Part shown: piece after piece, positions 62,706 through 64,000 of the stretch
Numbering within the stretch: the first letter of the stretch is position 1
How the letters are laid out: each line of letters opens with the position of its first letter
DNA from: Mycolicibacterium septicum DSM 44393
GTDB lineage: Bacteria; Actinomycetota; Actinomycetes; Mycobacteriales; Mycobacteriaceae
Direction of reading: 5' to 3'
Length of the DNA stretch: 64,000 nucleotides
Assembly (NCBI RefSeq): GCF_000455325.1
Contig: NZ_HG322951.1
Location: 2,049,880 to 2,113,879, forward strand
Program-made: the position numbers and the translations under genes
The notes under the pieces: generated by a model
Told to the model about the DNA's origin: nothing
Seen by the model: the letters and a program-made list of their open reading frames with translations, nothing else
Database searches by the model: none

Positions 62706-63329
62706 ATGGCACCCGGACTGCGAGAACGCAAGAAGATCGATACCCGCAGGGCGCTGAGCGATGCCGCGCTGAGCCTGGCCTTCGAGCGCGGCCTGGAGAA
62801 CGTCACCCGCGAGGACATCGCCAACCTGGCCGGGGTCTCGCTGCGCACGTTCACCAACTACTTCGCCGGCAAATACGACGCGCTGGCCTACCGGCAGCAG
62901 GAACGCATGCGGCGCAGCATCGACCTGCTGCGCGCGCGTCCCGCCGACGAGCCGCTGTGGACGGCCATCACGGAATCGGTGCTCAAACCATTGGACGCCG
63001 ACATGGCCGACGTCTACGGTGTAGAGAACGCACTGCCGACCCGTCAGCAGCTGGGCGAGGTTCGAAAACTGCTGATGATCCCTGAGATTCGGGATGCCAC
63101 CTTCCGCGGGATGGTTGACGAATGGGTGGCGGCGATCGCCGAGCGGACCGGTACCGATCCCCAGCGCGACATGTACCCGCGGCTCGTGGCCGCCGTCGTG
63201 CGGGCGGTCGGTGATGTCGCGATGGACGAATACGGAAACTCAGATCCGCCGGTGGCTTTCACGTCACTGCTGCGCAAAGGGTTCGCGGCGGTGGCCGCGG
63301 GCCTACCCGAACCGGGAGGGGACAAATGA
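62706..63329 (+). CDS. TetR-family transcriptional regulator
   Basis: The 207-residue protein starts at ATG 62706 (MAPGLRERKK) and has the TetR helix-turn-helix ALSLAFERGLENVTREDIAN, then LRTFTNYFAGKYDAL. A C-terminal TetR_C-like domain follows, as in many regulators of FAD monooxygenases. A palindrome lies just upstream. It overlaps the FAD monooxygenase gene by ATGA, so it should regulate itself and that gene together. A longer frame to 62598 would cross the operator and is rejected. Confidence 0.88.
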   Translation: MAPGLRERKKIDTRRALSDAALSLAFERGLENVTREDIANLAGVSLRTFTNYFAGKYDALAYRQQERMRRSIDLLRARPADEPLWTAITESVLKPLDADMADVYGVENALPTRQQLGEVRKLLMIPEIRDATFRGMVDEWVAAIAERTGTDPQRDMYPRLVAAVVRAVGDVAMDEYGNSDPPVAFTSLLRKGFAAVAAGLPEPGGDK

Positions 63330-64000
63330 AAGATCAGGTAGACGTCGTCATCTCGGGCGCGGGTCCCAACGGCCTGCTGGTGGCGGGGGAGTTGGCCCTG
63401 GCCGGGTTGCGGCCGGTGGTGCTCGAGCAGCTGGCCGAGCCCAGTCCGGAGCTCAAGGCCAATGGCATTGTCGGACAGGCCAATCGCGTGCTCGACCTAC
63501 GCGGCTTGTATCAGACGCTGAGCGGATCGGATGAGCCTCCGCAGCAGATGGACGGCTACATCTTCGCGGGCATGCAGGTGCCGTTCACCGACGTCGTGGA
63601 CAACCCCATGTACGGCATGCTGATTCAACAGCCCCGGGTGGTGCGCGCACTGGCCGACTGGGTTCAGGGCCTGGGGGCCGAGATCCGGTGGGGACATGAA
63701 CTCACCGATTTCGAGCAGGGTTCCGACGGCGTGGTCCTCGATGTCTCTTCGCCCGAGGGGAACTACCGCTTGCCGGCCACCTACCTCGTCGGTGCCGACG
63801 GCGGCCGCAGTCCGGTCCGGAAGAAGGCGGGCATCGACTTTCCCGGGCTGACCACCGATGTCGTATCGCGGGTGGCCCACATCAGCCTGCCGGACGAGTT
63901 GCGCACCGGCTACGGTGCGCTGGACATCCCCGGTGTCGGGCGAATCCCGTTCGGTCACAATCGGTTCGAAGGCGGTGTGCTGATCTATGCGGAGTTCCAG
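63326..64000 (+). CDS. FAD-dependent aromatic-type monooxygenase, N-terminal part (runs off the window)
   Basis: The first 225 codons are visible, from ATG 63326 to the end of the window. The FAD motif GAGPNG is at residues 11-16 and the second FAD/NADPH motif is VGADGGRSPVRKKAG near residue 155. This is the PheA/TfdB group of flavin hydroxylases, which includes rifampicin monooxygenases and phenolic hydroxylases. The substrate is not readable from this half. It shares a 4-base overlap with the TetR gene, which points to substrate-induced expression. Confidence 0.85.
   Translation, partial: MKDQVDVVISGAGPNGLLVAGELALAGLRPVVLEQLAEPSPELKANGIVGQANRVLDLRGLYQTLSGSDEPPQQMDGYIFAGMQVPFTDVVDNPMYGMLIQQPRVVRALADWVQGLGAEIRWGHELTDFEQGSDGVVLDVSSPEGNYRLPATYLVGADGGRSPVRKKAGIDFPGLTTDVVSRVAHISLPDELRTGYGALDIPGVGRIPFGHNRFEGGVLIYAEFQ

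Noticed and set aside
1..64000. Insertion sequences, prophage, tRNA or rRNA genes
   Set aside because: No transposase, integrase, terminal repeats or structural RNA sequence was recognised on either strand.

Overview
The window is high-GC actinobacterial DNA. Its gene content and order point to a mycobacterium, most likely a fast-growing Mycolicibacterium. The order guaB3-choD ... alkylsulfatase/TetR ... GH65/beta-phosphoglucomutase ... guaA ... imuA'-imuB ... iunH ... acyl reductase/htdY ... dnaE2 ... nitroreductase/SpoU ... roadblock operon-mfpA ... oxidoreductase-folD-DUF3017 matches, from memory, the Rv3411c-Rv3355c region of M. tuberculosis, with extra genes inserted. Two mycobacterial-type SOS boxes and an Erm methylase beside folD support the assignment. 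No rRNA, tRNA, insertion sequence or CRISPR array was seen.

Layout. 1-14.3 kb: purine and sterol genes (guaB3 end, choD), a PhoU-like protein, a TetR regulator divergent from an ABC-like/YhgE membrane pair, an alkylsulfatase dioxygenase divergent from its TetR regulator across two palindromic sites, a catalase, a GH65 phosphorylase with its phosphoglucomutase, and guaA. 14.3-19.5 kb: a tight minus-strand operon of esterase, SDR, ferritin-like diiron protein, Baeyer-Villiger-type monooxygenase and MerR regulator, behind a 32-bp palindrome. 19.5-25.7 kb: a minus-strand cluster of two Thr-rich lipoproteins, an S53 peptidase and two paralogous zinc-ribbon membrane proteins, one fused and one split over two genes. 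26-28.3 kb: the SOS mutasome genes imuA'-imuB, with imuB cut by an in-frame amber codon. 28.3-36.7 kb: nucleoside hydrolase, SMR exporter, SDR/TetR pair, acyl reductase, HtdY-like dehydratase, Usp protein and APC permease. 36.7-39.3 kb: an Ala/Lys-rich secreted protein and a two-gene unit of a DUF692 (MNIO) enzyme with a small Cys-containing peptide, a candidate RiPP system. 39.4-42.7 kb: dnaE2 with a perfect SOS box. 42.7-53.9 kb: unknown membrane and HTH-like proteins, nitroreductase, tRNA methylase, a conservon-type operon (histidine kinase, roadblock, DUF742, GTPase) ending in mfpA, and an FHA-ABC exporter. 53.9-59.4 kb: a propeller membrane protein, a predicted secreted nuclease toxin with a candidate immunity gene, and a polytopic membrane protein. 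59.4-64 kb: an OYE-family oxidoreductase, folD-DUF3017, erm, and a TetR/FAD-monooxygenase pair running off the end.

Systems that act together: DnaE2, ImuA' and ImuB form the LexA-controlled mutagenic repair machinery, but the amber codon removes the ImuB clamp-binding motif. MfpA (gyrase mimic), Erm (23S rRNA methylation), the SMR exporter and the terminal FAD monooxygenase form a loose set of intrinsic drug-tolerance candidates. The strongest candidates for undescribed biology are the MNIO/peptide pair, the S53/zinc-ribbon/lipoprotein cluster, and the toxin/immunity pair.
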